This document shows positions 1 through 12,159 of a stretch of 64,000 nt of DNA, one piece after another. The stretch is from Pegoplata infirma. Lineage: Eukaryota; Arthropoda; Insecta; Diptera; Anthomyiidae. The notes under the pieces were generated by a model, which saw only the letters and a program-made list of their open reading frames with translations, was not told where the DNA came from and searched no databases. The position numbers and the translations under genes were made by a program. The DNA is taken from the NCBI GenBank assembly GCA_963921195.1, contig OY992537.1, positions 207,352,581 through 207,416,580 of the forward strand. Direction: 5' to 3'. Position 1 is the first letter of the stretch. Every line of letters starts with the position of its first letter.

Positions 1-90
1 GTTGTTGTGAATGTTGTAAAACGTTATGAATTAAATTGAAATTGGCGTACTTTATTGTTATGTATACAAATGTCGAACTTCTGTTATATA

Positions 91-902
91 CACTCAACCA
101 AAAATCATTGTATTCCCAAAGAAAATCGCTGTAAATTCAACAGAAATCATTGTTGATTTTGACCCTACAAATATTTATGTTGATTTCAATAAAAATTATT
201 GTCAGTTTTTGTAAAAGTTGATCAACTCGCTTTTTTGTAAATCAACTCTTATTATTTGTAAATTCAACTCATATTTTTGTTAATATAAGAAATTTTATTA
301 ATAAAAAAAACTTGTTGTTATTTGTTAATATTCTTTTATTAAGCATAAATCACAATATTTTTGTATTATCGTCGGCTTTTTAAGCTGCAGTATTTGAAGA
401 TTTTCACAAAGATTTTCACAAACACTTCGTTTATTCATGTTATGCACTCATAAGCCATTCTCCAGTTTTCTGATGATACCAAACAAAATCCTTAAAAAAA
501 CAAAAAAAGTTTTAATATAGTATGAATACATAAAGTAATCAATGTATTTTTTTACTTACCAAATATTTACAAATCAGATCCTTTTTGTATTTATTTTTAT
601 AATATTAAATATTTTTATAAAAAACAAACACATAAAATAATTTTATAAGAGATAAACACGATTCACATTGCTACCAACTCACTCGTCACTCGTTAATAAT
701 AAAAAAAAAAATGAACGAACAGGGTTGTTTTTTCTATTTTGATTTATCTATTGAATTCTGTACAAGCGTTGTAAAGAGTTGATTCAACTTTACTGATTAT
801 TCAACGATATCAACATTAATTCTTGTTGAATACGGCATTATTCTGTAAAACTTGATCTACAATGGGTTTACTAATTTTTCTACTAAGATATTTCTATGAG
901 TG
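91..902. mobile_element. CACTC..GAGTG MITE (M0), TA target
   Basis: The left end reads TA|CACTCAACC and the right end CTATGAGTG|TA, so CACTC/GAGTG inverted ends are flanked by TA on both sides as for Tc1/mariner-type insertions. The interior is A+T-rich with repeated TGTAAATTCAAC and GTTGATTT words near both ends. No transposase frame is present. The same end structure recurs at least eight more times in the window. Confidence 0.6.
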
Positions 903-1072
903 TACTACCTATGTATAAATATTAGAGTGGTCTAAAAAAACAAAAAGTTGTAAATCACGATCTAAACAAAGCTACAAATATACCTTCATGTAGACTTGTG
1001 GGAAAATGGTCAAAAAACAATTAAAAATTTTTTTTCATAAGGTCGTTCAAGACCGTTAAAGTTTATCATTTT

Positions 1073-1370
1073 AAAATTCTGATTAAATTTTATTAAAAAA
1101 TAAAAAAAATTTTCTTCGACCTTTAAAATATTATATTTAGAGTAGGTTTATTCTAGCTCGAGGTCATTATTTTCTTTACTAATTAAAACAATGATATTCT
1201 CATACAATAATTTTCAAGAAAATTACTTTTCTGTTTTAAATTTATTTATGTTGGTCATTGTTTGCAAGACTTAATCGACACGTCTTTCGAAATTTGTCAG
1301 ATCCCATTGTCAAGATTATTTAGAAAAAATAAAAACCCTACACTACAAGCAGCAAAGGGGTTTTTATGAT
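1073..1370 (+). repeat. Repeat family D, copy D1
   Basis: This stretch, with key words GCTCGAGGTCATTATT, TTATGTTGGTCA and GACTTAATCGACACG, recurs at 2697-2897 (reverse), 13497-15107 (both orientations) and 29692-29850. Its nature is not clear. It may be the same short insertion unit as D2. Confidence 0.6.
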
Positions 1371-1429
1371 AAATCGTTAATGATTAAACTAAAAAAAAAT
1401 ATTTTTTATCCAAATTGTTCTCAAAATTT

Positions 1430-2333
1430 GGAAATCTAAAAGATATTAAAAAAATATAAAAACACGATTTTGGTCCGAAAATGTTGATCAGCCTCTGTGG
1501 ACCAAAATCGCAGATCAGCATCTGCTGATCAAATTGCGTTTACATATTTTTTAAATATTTTTTAGATAACACACTTAACATTTTCCAACTTTTGAGACCA
1601 ATTTGGGTAAAAAAAATAATTTTCATATTTAAAAATCAGCATTAGTGGACCAAAATAGCGGTTTTTGGAATTTTTTAAATATTTTTCCTATAAATTTCCA
1701 AATTTTTGAGCCGGATTTTGCCGAAATGGTCTTTAAAGTTGGAAAATGTTAAGTGCGTTATCTAAAAAATATTAAAAAAATATAAAAACGCTATTTTGGT
1801 TCAAAAATGCTGATCTGCGATTTTGGTCCACAGATGCTGATCAGCATTTTCGGCCCAAAATTGCGTTTTTATACTTTTTTATTATTTCTTATATAACACA
1901 ATTAACGTTTTCCTACTTTTGTCACCGAAAATGCTGATTAGCATCTGTGGACCAAATTCGCAGATCAGCATTTTTGAACCAAAATCACGTTTTTATATTT
2001 TTTAGATAACACACTTAATATTTTCCACCTTTGAGAATAATTTGGTTAAAAAAATAATTTTAATGTTTAAAAATCAGCATTTGTGGACCAAAATAGCGGT
2101 TTTTGGATTTTTTTAAATATTTTTCCAATAAACTACGCAAAATTTACGAATTTTTAGAACGCGCATTTTGATCGAAATACGTAAATTTTTCCAACTTTGA
2201 CCGCTGGTTGCCAACTAAAGATGAACTTGCGAAATTTTTTCATAAATTTTCTCTTAATAAGCTCTAACGTGGTCATCGTTTGGCAGGTATTAAGACACGA
2301 AATTCTAAAGTTTAGATTTGACCGGTCGCCCTA
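1430..2333. mobile_element. Partial hAT-like element Q1 with CTGATCAGCAT palindromes
   Basis: The right end, GACCGGTCGCCCTA, and about 230 bp inside it match the right half of the complete hAT at 21673-22724. The left terminus is not recognisable. Inside, three alternating-orientation copies of a module with TGCTGATCAGCAT and GATTTTGGTCCACAGATG lie near 1480-1540, 1795-1860 and 1925-1990. No coding frame is seen. Confidence 0.5.
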
Positions 2334-2336
2334 TTA

Positions 2337-3008
2337 CACCGTCCGACAAAAAGCGAAAAAAAGTATTTAAACACGAAATGGATGATATTCGTTTGAAACT
2401 AGAGACTTAATGTAGTAAAACTGCATTTACAGTTTTTCTTTTCGTGATCCTGTTTCTTTTTAAAAGGACTTCAAAGGTTTGGAGGATTGAATTTTTAAAA
2501 TATTTTTTTTAATATTTGTACTTGTACTAGGATGCCACTAGTAATAGCAAATTAAAGAAGAGGATTTGCCTAATTTTCCTTTTTTTATTATTTTTACATA
2601 TAAGGGAAGAGGGGGTAAGTTACGTCCTTTTCTAAATGTATCCTTTAATATCATTCAAAATGTAAAAAATAATATTTTGATAAAGTTTTCAAATGATTTT
2701 TTTGCTAAATAATCTTGACAATGGGCTCTGACAAATCCCGAAATACGTGTCGTTTAAGTCTTGCAAAAAATTACCAACATAAATAAATTTAAAACCGAAA
2801 AATAATTTTCTTCAAAATTATTCTATGAGAATATTATAGTTTTAATTAGTAAAAGAAATAATGACCTCGAGCTAGAAAAAAAACCTACTCAAAATATGTT
2901 TTCAAATGACTTTATTCACATCTTTTTATCCTGATATGGCAAAATAAGAATGGAAAATTTAGGGAAGATCCTACTCTTTCGTTTCCCTCGCCAGAGTCAT
3001 CCTATGAC
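2337..3008. mobile_element. Foldback family K, copy K1 (interrupted)
   Basis: It starts TTA|CACCGTCCGACA like K2. It is broken by D2 at 2697-2897 and by the terminus of another element at 3009, after which the right end is missing. K elements are near-palindromic: the left GATCCTGTTTC..TTTAAAAGGACTTCAAAG is inverted in the right half. Confidence 0.7.
2697..2897 (-). mobile_element. Family D insertion D2 with 12-bp TSD
   Basis: This 201-bp D-family segment is flanked by GTTTTCAAATGA at 2685-2696 and 2898-2909. The uninterrupted K copies at 3319, 29964 and 37921 carry this sequence once, so they act as empty sites. Read on the minus strand the segment ends in a short A run (GCAAAAAAA). A 12-bp TSD plus A tail suggests a short retroposon rather than a DNA element, but no tRNA-like promoter is visible. 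Confidence 0.6.
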
Positions 3009-3318
3009 TAGGGTTGCCATCCGTCCTCTTTTCCCCGGACACCGTCCTCTTTTTTAGGGCGTCCGGGGCAGTCCTACTTCTTTTTTAGAAAGTGTCCGGG
3101 GTTGTCCTACTTTTTGCACTTTTCCCCATAATTTTTTTTTATTACTTCTTAACGTTTGAATTATTGCATTGTTGTATTTTTGTTTATTAGCAGTAATGTC
3201 AACTTTTTGAGAACAAAACTCGCATATAATAAAAAAAAAACACTTAAAAACTCGTATATTTCGAGTAAAAAAAGCACTTTATGTAGAGCGAAAATAACTA
3301 CGTTGATATCACTTATTA
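3009..3318. mobile_element. Single-ended hAT-like terminus (TAGGGTTGCCATCC)
   Basis: TAGGGTTGCCATCCGTCC interrupts K1 just after CCTATGAC. A cluster of GTCCGGGG..GTCCT repeats follows at 3020-3115. No matching right terminus or second CCTATGAC was found before K2, so the element is truncated or recombined. Confidence 0.4.
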
Positions 3319-3953
3319 CACCGTCCGACAAAAATGAAGAAAGTCGTTAAACGCGAACTGGATAATATACGTTTGAAACTACACACTAAATGTAGTAAAA
3401 CAGCATTTACAGTTTTTAAATTCGTGATCCTGTTTCCTTTTAAAAGGACTTCAAAGTTTTAGAGGATTAAATTTTATAAAATATTTTTTTAATATTTTTA
3501 CTTGTCCTAGGATGCTACTATTGACAGCAAATGAAAGAGGAGGATCTCCCTGAATTTGCCTATTTTATTATTTTTACATATTAGGAAAAAGGAGGTAAGT
3601 TACGTCCTTTCAAAAATGTTTCCTTTAATATCATTCAACATTTTTAACAAAATATTTTGATAAAGTTTTCAAATGACTTTATTCACATCCTTTTATCCTG
3701 ATATGGCAAAATAGAAAAATGGATAAATTAGGAGAGATCTTCTTCTATCATTTTCCATCATCAGTGTCAACCTAGGACAGGTACAAATATTTCAAAAATA
3801 TTTTACAAAATGTATCCTTTAAAATTTTGAAGTCCTTTTAAAAGGAAACAGGATCACGAAATGAAACACTGTAAATGCAGTTTTACTCCATTTCATCTCT
3901 ACTTTCAGACGTATATCATCCAGTTCATGTTTAATATTTGCTGTAGGATGGTA
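3319..3953. mobile_element. Foldback family K, copy K2
   Basis: The left end is TTA|CACCGTCCGACA. The right end, CTGTAGGATGGTA, is a decayed inverse of it. The two halves are inverted copies (TTTAAAAGGA near 3440, TCCTTTTAAAAGG near 3840). About 635 bp, non-coding, and best used as the uninterrupted reference for K1. Confidence 0.7.
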
Positions 3954-3967
3954 CTATTTATATATAA

Positions 3968-4226
3968 TAGGATGGGGGAAATTAAGCTTTTTTCAAATTT
4001 CGAAAACGTCGAACTCGGGAAGGTTGCTTTTTAGGGTCGACATTAACACACAAAAATATTTTTTTTTTACTTTATTCGGAACTTTCCGATTTTCCATTCC
4101 AAAAAGGAACCCAGAGCCATTATCCTACAGGTTAAATATTTTTGTATGTTTATATCGATTTGAAAAATAACTTTACCGACCCCGACGTTTTTGAAATTAA
4201 AAAAAAGATAAACTTGCTCCACCCTA
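3968..4226. mobile_element. Short hAT-like MITE, 7/8 TSD
   Basis: Termini TAGGATGGGGGAAAT and, inverted, TAGGGTGGAGCAAGT are flanked by ATATATAA (3960-3967) and ATATATAC (4227-4234). The subterminal GTCGA/ACCGACCCCGACG words are inverted. At 259 bp it has no coding potential. It sits just before a mini-me-type 3' hairpin. Confidence 0.55.
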
Positions 4227-4229
4227 ATA

Positions 4230-4265
4230 TATACCCTCTATCACTAAGGTGCAGGGTATAAAAAA
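4230..4265 (+). repeat. mini-me-like terminal hairpin
   Basis: ATACCCTCTATCACTAAGGTGCAGGGTATAA is the 3' hairpin found at the end of the longer mini-me-like copies. The upstream body is missing here. Confidence 0.5.
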
Positions 4266-4790
4266 AGTTTTCTTTGGTACTTTTTGGAACTTCAGAAATA
4301 ATGATCAAAAAAAAATTGACTATTGGAATATACCTAGGATCACCTATCGGATCATAACCATAACCAGACTTTTAAGATATTCTGATTCTTAGAGGACACA
4401 AAATGTTAAACAAATTTCCCTTTGTTACTTTTTCGATCTCCTAAAATAGTGGTCCTATTAACTAAAAAAGAAAAGCGGAAAAAACATTGCAGCAAAACAG
4501 AAACTGAATCAGGTAGGATTCTTCAGGGAAATAAAAACAAAAGTACTTTTTTACAAAAAAATCGATTCATAAGGGTAAAAATAGTGTTTCCAGGTACTTT
4601 TTGAATCACCTGAAATAGTACTTAATAAACTTTGATATTTGGAATATGAGATCATTACGATTAAATACCATTCATTAAAACAGACTTTTAAGAAATGATG
4701 ATTCTTAGAGGATAAAAAATTGTACTTTGGTACCTTTTGATCTCCTAATACAATAGTTCTACAAAGTAGTGGACAAAAACCATTTATAAA
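4266..4790. repeat. Degenerate tandem repeat (family Z)
   Basis: Two to three diverged units of roughly 300 bp share GGTACTTTTTG, GACTTTTAAGA and GATTCTTAGAGGA. Related sequence occurs at 27420-27660. No gene is visible. Confidence 0.5.
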
Positions 4791-6095
4791 AAGATTTTGT
4801 AAATTTCGATTTTAACGGGACCAAAAAGGGGTGAAAATTAAGTTCAAAGGAATTTCATTAAATCAAATTGAGACTGATGTTAGTGTATAAAATATACTTC
4901 AAACTCCATTCGATTAATCATTTAAAATGTTTGCAATACTCTTTTTTTATTTAAATATCATTTTTCTATTAAACACCCCTTTTTCTATTAAACACACACA
5001 AAATGTCTTTTGCAATTTAATGTTCCTGTTCTAGAAAAATAAAAAAACATTTATCATCATAAAATAGTCGTTTGCGTATCAAAACTAAATATAATGTAAA
5101 TACATCTAAATATTGACAATATTCAATTCCATTTTTCAATTTCTATTTTCTTTTTTTTTTTTGCGCACATATCTAGACTATAAAACACATGTCATATGAA
5201 CAACCAATAACATTGAAGGCAATAAATGCAATTGCTCGATACACATAAATAATGATGATGATGATGTCGATGTTAAAGTTATAAGAGGCAGGAATAGAAC
5301 ATAAAATATAAAAATAAAAAAAGTTGCAACATTAAAGCACCTGGTTACACCAAAACTAAATGACTTTGTATTGAATAAAAATAACAATAATTTGTTTTTA
5401 GTGTTTTTAAAGCAGTGATTCTTAATGATTATTCGTTTGGGGGGCTTAAGAATTGCCCCATTTCTTAAGCCCCCAAATGAAAAGCGTTAAGAAGTCATAT
5501 TAAAAATTATGACAACAAATTGTTAATGACTAAACTGATAGAACCACGCTTCACATCACTAATGAATGGAATTCATTAACGTTGTTTCATTACAACAATG
5601 AAATATTTAATATGCTGAATAAAATTTCATTAAGTTTTGTTTATAAAATTTTCTATTCTTTACACCTGTCGTGTCGCGCTGATCAGAGCGGCACGAAAAA
5701 ATTTGTGATTTTTTTAGAATTTGTATACCAAATTTAAAATGAATTGTTATTGACTTATTAGAAAAATTGAATAAACTCGCATTGTTTTATATTATTTCGT
5801 GGTTTTACTTATGTATTAAAAGTAAATGTTGCAGTATATTTTGTGAGAGAAAACTGAGTGAAATCTATAGATAAAATAAAAAAAATTTTGACAGTGTTTT
5901 TTTAACTTGGTTATTTTGTGATTTTTTCAGGCTTTTTTATGAAATTAAAAATAAAAAGTAAATTATTAATTTTATATATACTAAACTCCCGCTGTTTTAT
6001 ATTACTTCGTGGTTTTAATAATGTATTACAATTAAAGGTTGGAGTAAAATTTTAATTCTATAAAAAGATCTTTACAATTTTAAATTTTCAGGTTG
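4791..6095. other. A+T-rich non-coding stretch with two small repeats
   Basis: No gene is recognised. A small hairpin lies near 5434-5482 (TTTGGGGGGCTTAAGAA against TTCTTAAGCCCCCAAA). A diverged direct repeat of about 50 bp (TTTTATATTACTTCGTGGTTTT) occurs at about 5785 and 5993. Confidence 0.5.
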
Positions 6096-6265
6096 GTGAT
6101 GAGTAGGGATGAGATTTTCATGCACTAAAAAATCTAAAATATGCGCTTTAAATATGCGCTAAAAAATTCAAAATATGCACTAAAACAAACTAAAAATATG
6201 CACTATAAAAAATAAAATATGTGCAATAAAAACTTTGTTTTCATAGGAAAAACTTTTTAAAAATT

Positions 6266-7545
6266 AACAAGTAAGAAAGCTATATTCGGCTGTGCCGAAT
6301 CTTTAAATACCCTCCACAATGTTAACCAATGCACTATGGTTTCGCGGACGACCTTTGTTGGCCAAAATTCAATTTTCTCAAAATGGATTTTATAGAAAGT
6401 CGTAAACACTTACAAACAACAGAAAACATATTTTATTTTTGTACAAACTCATTTATTGTTCAAAAACAAATTTAGCTAAAAATAAAAAAAAAGTATTTTT
6501 TTAAATTTTTTCAATTAATTTTTTGAGTTTAAATACAAAAAATTTTTTATAATATTATACATGGAAAACAAAAAAATTATAACAATTTTTACCACAAAAC
6601 CTATTTAAAACCAAAATTTTTTCCATTTTTGTAATTTTGGCCAAGAAAAGTGATAATCGGAACTATAGTGCAATGCAAATATTTAAAAAACAAAAAAAAA
6701 TATTTTATAAATATTGTATGTATGAAAATTATATAAAAATTATATAAAAGCAACCACGTGGCACGTGTATGACACATACTACGTATTTTTAACTTCTTTT
6801 GATACAAATAACAACAAGCCAAACAACCATCAACAACTACAAAAACGCGCTGCCACGCCATATCATAGAGGTTTATATTGAAACTCATCTCAATTGCTCA
6901 TAGCTTCTTAACCCCTGAACCGATTTTGCCATAATTGGTACCAAAATAACCAGAAGAACGTTGAAAACATTAAAATAAGAACCCATTTAAAATTTTATTT
7001 GAATATGTCAACCATGAGCCAAGATAAATCATTTTAAAATTTTGGGTTAAATGGCTGGTGCCACGCCCCATTGTGCGATTCGGCCCAAATTTTTTGTGAG
7101 TGTTAGGAATGATAAAATTACATTAAATTCAAAGTTTCGTTTACATTCATTCAACAGGTGTCAAGTTATAGCATTTATTTTGTGTAAAATTCACATTTTC
7201 ACTCATCAAAATTTACATTTTCACTCATAACTTTTAAAATACTTAACCGATTTAAAAAAAAAAAACCACTAGATTCTGCCTAGGAGAATTACGCAACTTT
7301 TGGTACCCCAGGCGTTTAAGTCGGTTCTGGATTATAGCCAAAAACGTGATTTCAACAGACAGACAGACAGACGGACGGACAGACAGACAGACAGACAGAC
7401 GGACATCGCTAGATCGACTTAGAATCGATCAAGGATCATTAATATATATACTTTATGGGGTCCTAAACCAATATTTCAATGTGTTACATACGGAATGACA
7501 AACTTATATATACCCTCTATCACTAGAGTGGAGGGTATAAAAAAG
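6266..7545 (+). repeat. mini-me-like dipteran repeat A
   Basis: It begins AACAAGTAAGAAAGC with the hairpin ATTCGGC-TGT-GCCGAAT and TACCCTCCAC. It carries a GACA/GACG microsatellite at 7355-7405 and ends in the ATACCCTCTATCACTAGAGTGGAGGGTATA hairpin. Dipteran mini-me elements are known for a GTCY microsatellite. No coding capacity is evident. Confidence 0.75.
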
Positions 7546-7576
7546 TAACACCGGGTTTAAATACTAACATGCAAAA

Positions 7577-9195
7577 CTTTGCCCGAACTCGAAAGAGTAT
7601 CCTATACTATGCCCAAGATATTTTTTCGGGCTCGTGCAGTAAAAAGGGTTCTTGATGATCTCAATGTAAACAAGACTCCGGGGCCGGACGGAATTACTGC
7701 ACTGGTGCTCAAACAGTGCTCTTCGACGCTCGCTCGTCCATTGGCTAAACTTTTTAGCTTTTCCTACCGTGGAGGGGTCTTCCCCTCTTGCTGGAAGGTG
7801 GCCAATGTTCAGCCCATCCCTAAAAAGGGTGAGGCCACAAACCCTGACAATTACCGCCCAATTGCAATTTGCTCTGCGCTCGCGAAGGTTATGGAGAGCA
7901 TGGTTAATTTCCATCTTGTGAACTATCTAGAGTCTAATTCACTTCTATGTGATCGACAGTATGGCTTTCGTAGAAGTCGTTCTACGGGAGACCTGTTAGC
8001 GTTCCTTACGGAGCGTTGGAGTCGATCCATACACCAATTTGGTGAGAGTAAAGTGGTGGCTCTGGATATTTCCAAGGCATTTGATCGTGTGTGGCATGAC
8101 GCACTTGTATCAAAACTTATTGCATTTGGTGTCGGTGATGATTTCTCTCGATTTATATAGAGTTTTCTCGGAAACCGCACTATACGTGTTGTTTTGGATG
8201 GAGTTTCATCCAACGAGTTTCGGCTTAATTCAGGGGTACCACAAGGTTCCGTTCTTTCTCCTACCCTTTTCCTAATTTTTCTAAACGACCTTCTTAGTCA
8301 AACTTTAAATCCTATATACTCTTATGCAGATGACAGCAATATTTGTCATTCATTTTCTTTTGATCATAGGCCTAGCCTTGTAGAGGTTCAGGCCATGAGA
8401 CAGAATATGAATAATACACTTAATCATGACCTTTCTACAATCTCCAAGTGGGGTCTGGCGAATAGGGTCGATTTTAATGCTCGCAAGACCCAATGTTGTA
8501 TGTTGACCCACAGACGATCAGTGGAATCAACGTCATCTGTATCCATGGGTGGTATAAATATTGATGAATCAGACACTCTTGATGTTCTGGGCATGAAAAT
8601 ACAATGTGACGTTCGCTGGAATCAACATGTTTTTCAAGTGTCGAAAGAAGCATTCAAGTGCCTTGGTTTCTTAAAACGGTGCAAAAATTACTTCACTCCG
8701 TCTGACCTCCTTACTATTTATACCGCCTATATCCGACCGAAGTTGGAATACAACTCCCATATCTGGGCAGGGGCTTCAAAGTCTGTTTTGAAGTTCTTGG
8801 ACCGGGTGCAAAGGAGTGCGTTGAAGCTCATCAATGACAGTAGGGTATCCAACTCTATTGATTCATTGGAGCATCGTCGGAACGTGGGTTGTGCGTCATT
8901 GTTCTACCGATATTACCATGGGAAGTGCTCTGCTGAGATAAGTGAACTTATTCCCGATAATCGGGTGTACGTTCGCAATACTCGTCAATCTAGTAGATCA
9001 CATCCGTTTGTTGTCGATAGTCCAATGAATCGCACAACGCATTACAGAGAGAATTCATTTCTCAGTCGAACTAGTCGTATGTGGAATTCACTCCCCGCAG
9101 AAATCTTCCCAGTCAACTACGATTTGGATAAGTTTAAACTAAACGTCCACAAACACTACTCCCTCTTTCCTCCTCCTCATAACCTATTTTCCTAA
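7577..9195 (+). pseudogene. LINE reverse transcriptase pseudogene, one nonsense codon
   Basis: The frame encodes an RT domain: NKTPGPDGI, PIPKKG..NPDNYRPIAI, RQYGFRRSRSTGDLL, DISKAFDRVWH (first catalytic Asp at 8065), GVPQGSVLSPTLF and SYADDS (YADD at 8323-8334), followed by the usual C-terminal MWNSLPAEIFP block. It would copy its RNA at a nicked target. The frame is broken only by a TAG at 8158-8160 between DFSRFI and SFLGNRTIRVV. Both sides are in the same frame, so a single substitution is likely. The N-terminus is lost by 5' truncation. RT motifs resemble insect Jockey/CR1-group LINEs; the exact clade is not certain. Confidence 0.92.
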
Positions 9196-9265
9196 TACCA
9201 ACACAATGCACTGCATTAGTAGGGGGCATCCCTCAAGTGTTGGCTCAAAGTAAAAAAAAAAAAAA
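7577..9265 (+). mobile_element. 5'-truncated Jockey/CR1-group LINE
   Basis: The element consists of an RT frame, a short 3' UTR and a 14-A tail at 9252-9265. ATGCAAAA occurs just before the 5' break (7569-7576) and just after the tail (9267-9274), a plausible TSD. The insertion lies between the mini-me repeat and the right end of the hAT. The endonuclease and ORF1 are missing, as is usual for 5' truncation. Confidence 0.88.
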
Positions 9266-9385
9266 TATGCAAAAACAAATCGATGCCATTTTAACGCAAA
9301 TTTCTTGATTCGGAAAGATAATTGGTCGATAACGTTTTTAGACAATCGACAAAAAACATGCATTTGCATCGAAATCTCATCCCTA

Positions 9386-10949
9386 GTGATGAGTAATAAA
9401 TTTTTCAAAATGGCGAATTTTTCAAAAAAATGAAAAAATTTAAATTTCAATTAATTTTTACCAGAAAAAAATAACGATATCTGAAACAAAGTTGGACAAC
9501 GTTTTGTTGGTATTTAAATTTAGTTTTAGGAAAAAAATATGAAAAAATTATTCGAAGTAATTATCACTTATTTTTTAACGTTCAAAAATTGAAAACAATT
9601 TTTTGAAAAAGTCTGAAACCTTCGATTTTTTTTTTAAAAAGTTTTAAAATTCCACTCTAAATTACGCAACTTTAAAGCCATAATTTGAGATGTGATCAAA
9701 ATTCGTTAAATTAGTAAAAAAAAATTTTTCAAATTTTGAAAATTGCACATTATTTTTTTTTTTTAACCTGGTTTATTTTATATGGTGCTCCAAAAAAATT
9801 AAATTGGTAGATATTGACCCTAACTTACCCTAGATATATTCATTTGTGGGTAAAAATATGTCTTACAAAAATTTAGGTTAATCGGACATGGTAAGACATG
9901 CCGCATCGTCCTTGCATTTAAAAAAAAACGGATTACAAGGAAAAATATGAATTTTTTTCTGTTTTCTCAATTTTGTTGGTATTTTAAGTTAAATTTGAAT
10001 TCAGGTCGTTACAGAATTTTGGAGTAAAATGCCTCTCTAATAAAGTACTAAAAACTAAAATTGGTTGAAAATCAGCCAAGTTATTAAAACTTCCCCAGGC
10101 ATCTAACGTGGGGCAGATCACTTAATTAAGGAATACAATCCGATTTATGAAATTCATCGAAATTTTCTACTGTAATAACATTTTTTTATTCTTTAAGTTC
10201 AAATGTAATTTGATTTCAAGTATTTTTCATATTTCGTTTTCCTAACATCTTTTAAATTAATGCTAAAAATGCCAGAATTTTTCAATACTCGTTTGAAATC
10301 TCCATTTTTAAATTTTAGTTTTTTTTTTTAAATTTAGAAAATCAAAAAAAAAAAAAATTACACTGAGCCTACTTAGGGAGTGGAAATAGGGCGTAGGTAT
10401 GTTTCGAAAAAATGTTGTAGGGTAAAAATAAATGGGGGTCGGTCTGACTAATGACCCCTCTCGGACGCACCATTGGACCGGTAGAAGCTGATTAAATAAA
10501 ACAAATTTACAAAAAATAAAAATAATTGTATGGGGTCCGCCTTAACAGTTAAAGATAGAGGGTAGGTCTGTTCAGAGAAAATGTCTGGACTAAAAAAATA
10601 TTTTGGGTCGGTCATACATTTTGTTGCTCTAAGGGCATTATTAGGACAGTTAGAGCGGTTGGAACAAATTTTAAAAAATGTCGTTTTGTGTGGGAGCCCC
10701 CTTAGAAATTGGAGATAGGGTATTAGTTTGTTCCAAAGAAATGTTAAGACGTAAAAATTAATGGGAGAAGTTATTTTTGAAGAAGTTATGAGTAAAAGAA
10801 GTTTGAGCAAAGGAACAAACTACCAACTTTTAAAAATTCGATATCTTTTGCACGGGTCATCAAAAAAATCTGAAAATTTACCACAAAGAAGTTTTCGAAG
10901 GGTGTCAAAATTATTATTCAAAGTGACCAATTTGACATGGAATGCCCCA
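9386..10949. mobile_element. Foldback family N, copy N1 (right part)
   Basis: Sequence from the hAT TSD onward (GAGTAATAAATTTTTCAAAATGGCG, split here by comparison only) matches N2 near 40110-40850. The right end is CATGGAATGCCCCA followed by (TA)n. The left terminus upstream of 6096 is not recognisable. The hAT at 6104 inserted into this copy. No coding frame is seen. Confidence 0.55.
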
Positions 10950-11836
10950 TATATATATATCAAATTATTTATTTAGCAATTTTTATTTCAAAAGTATCAA
11001 AGTATTATTATATTTTGTAAATATTTCAAATAATAAGAGTAGAGTGTTGATGGTGGTTGCACGAATGTGTTTGTATAAAAGTCATTTATAAAAATTACAT
11101 AAATTTAAAAAAAAAATATTTTTCAATATTTTCACTTTTTATACATTTCACAAAAAAAATGTGCACTAACAAATGCAATAAAGCTTAAAATAAATATTTA
11201 TTTTAAAAATTCATAAAAGTATTTATAATGCAAATGAAAAGTGATTGTGCTGCATTAATTCTAGGGATTAGGAAAAAGATTATTTTGTTTTTGAAAAATT
11301 GATTTTCAAGAACCCTTAATTTTTGGCACGAGTCATATTATGTACAAAATTGTAATTTAAAACTTGCATTTGTTTATGTGTAACAATATGGTTGTTCATT
11401 CATTTGTTTTACCAGGTATGGTTACATTTTGTAACCAGGGATTAACTTTTTTTTAAGTCTTTAAATCAGTTTTTTTTAATTTTTAATATTTTTTTGTTGT
11501 TAAATGACATAACAGGGGTTGTTAGGGATTTGTTTTAGTTGGAAATTTTAAGACATACAAGTTATTGTTTACTCTTTGTTACAACTAAAAAACTCGTAAT
11601 GGATCCTTAAGGGTGTCTTAAAATATTTTATAAGAAATTAGTTAATGGTACGTGTCAAGATATTCAATATTAAAATGAACATATTAGGGCTGACTTTTTA
11701 TAGCCTACAACGTTTTGTGGTGTTTGTTCAGATGTTTGTTACTCAATTATAAAAAAAAAAACAAGATCAGTTTCCCAAGCTCCAAGAAGGGACATAACTC
11801 AAATTAAGGGAAAAATATTGTAGGAATGGTCAACTA
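10950..11836. other. A+T-rich stretch, no feature recognised
   Basis: I see only homopolymers and (TA)n here. No gene, RNA or bounded element could be supported. Confidence 0.5.
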
Positions 11837-12009
11837 CACTCTTATTAAAATGATTTCAGTTTCCTACTATAAATTGGATAAATTTACACAAAATGTGTAG
11901 TTGTACCAAAAAATTATTGGAAATTTACACATTTATAGTAGTATATTATTTGAATTTGTTGAAATTTACCCAATTTATAGTAGGAAACTAGACTCATTTG
12001 TTTAGAGTG
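11837..12009. mobile_element. Small CACTC..GAGTG MITE (M10), TA target
   Basis: The ends are TA|CACTCTTATTAAAATGA and TTTAGAGTG|TA. An internal near-perfect 28-bp inverted repeat (AGTTTCCTACTATAAATTGG at 11859 and its inverse ending at 11989) would fold the 173-bp unit into a hairpin. Confidence 0.7.
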
Positions 12010-12159
12010 TAGTAAAAATTTCAGCATATTTTTTCTAACAATAAGCATCTTTTTTTTTCGTTATTTAAGCAAATTTAATGGGTTATCGAATAAAAAAATA
12101 AAAATTTTAAAATTTTCAGAAAAAGTTCTGAATTTTTCAAATTTAACTTAAACTTTATT

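Larger units (their letters stand above)
6104..9385. mobile_element. hAT-type element with nested mini-me and LINE
   Basis: The ends are TAGGGATGAGATTTTC and, inverted, TAGGGATGAGATTTCG. An exact 8-bp TSD GTGATGAG lies at 6096-6103 and 9386-9393. The left subterminal region repeats AAATATGCRCTAAA. The 3.28-kb span includes a mini-me-like repeat (about 6266-7545) and a LINE (7577-9265); without them it is a non-autonomous hAT of a few hundred bp. No transposase is seen. It is itself inserted in foldback N1. Confidence 0.87.

Noticed and set aside
905..1062. hAT-like start TAGAGTGGTC
   Set aside because: No partner terminus or TSD was found downstream.
7564..7914. Minus-strand frames opposite the LINE RT (also 7923-8213)
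   Set aside because: Shadows of the real RT frame on the plus strand.
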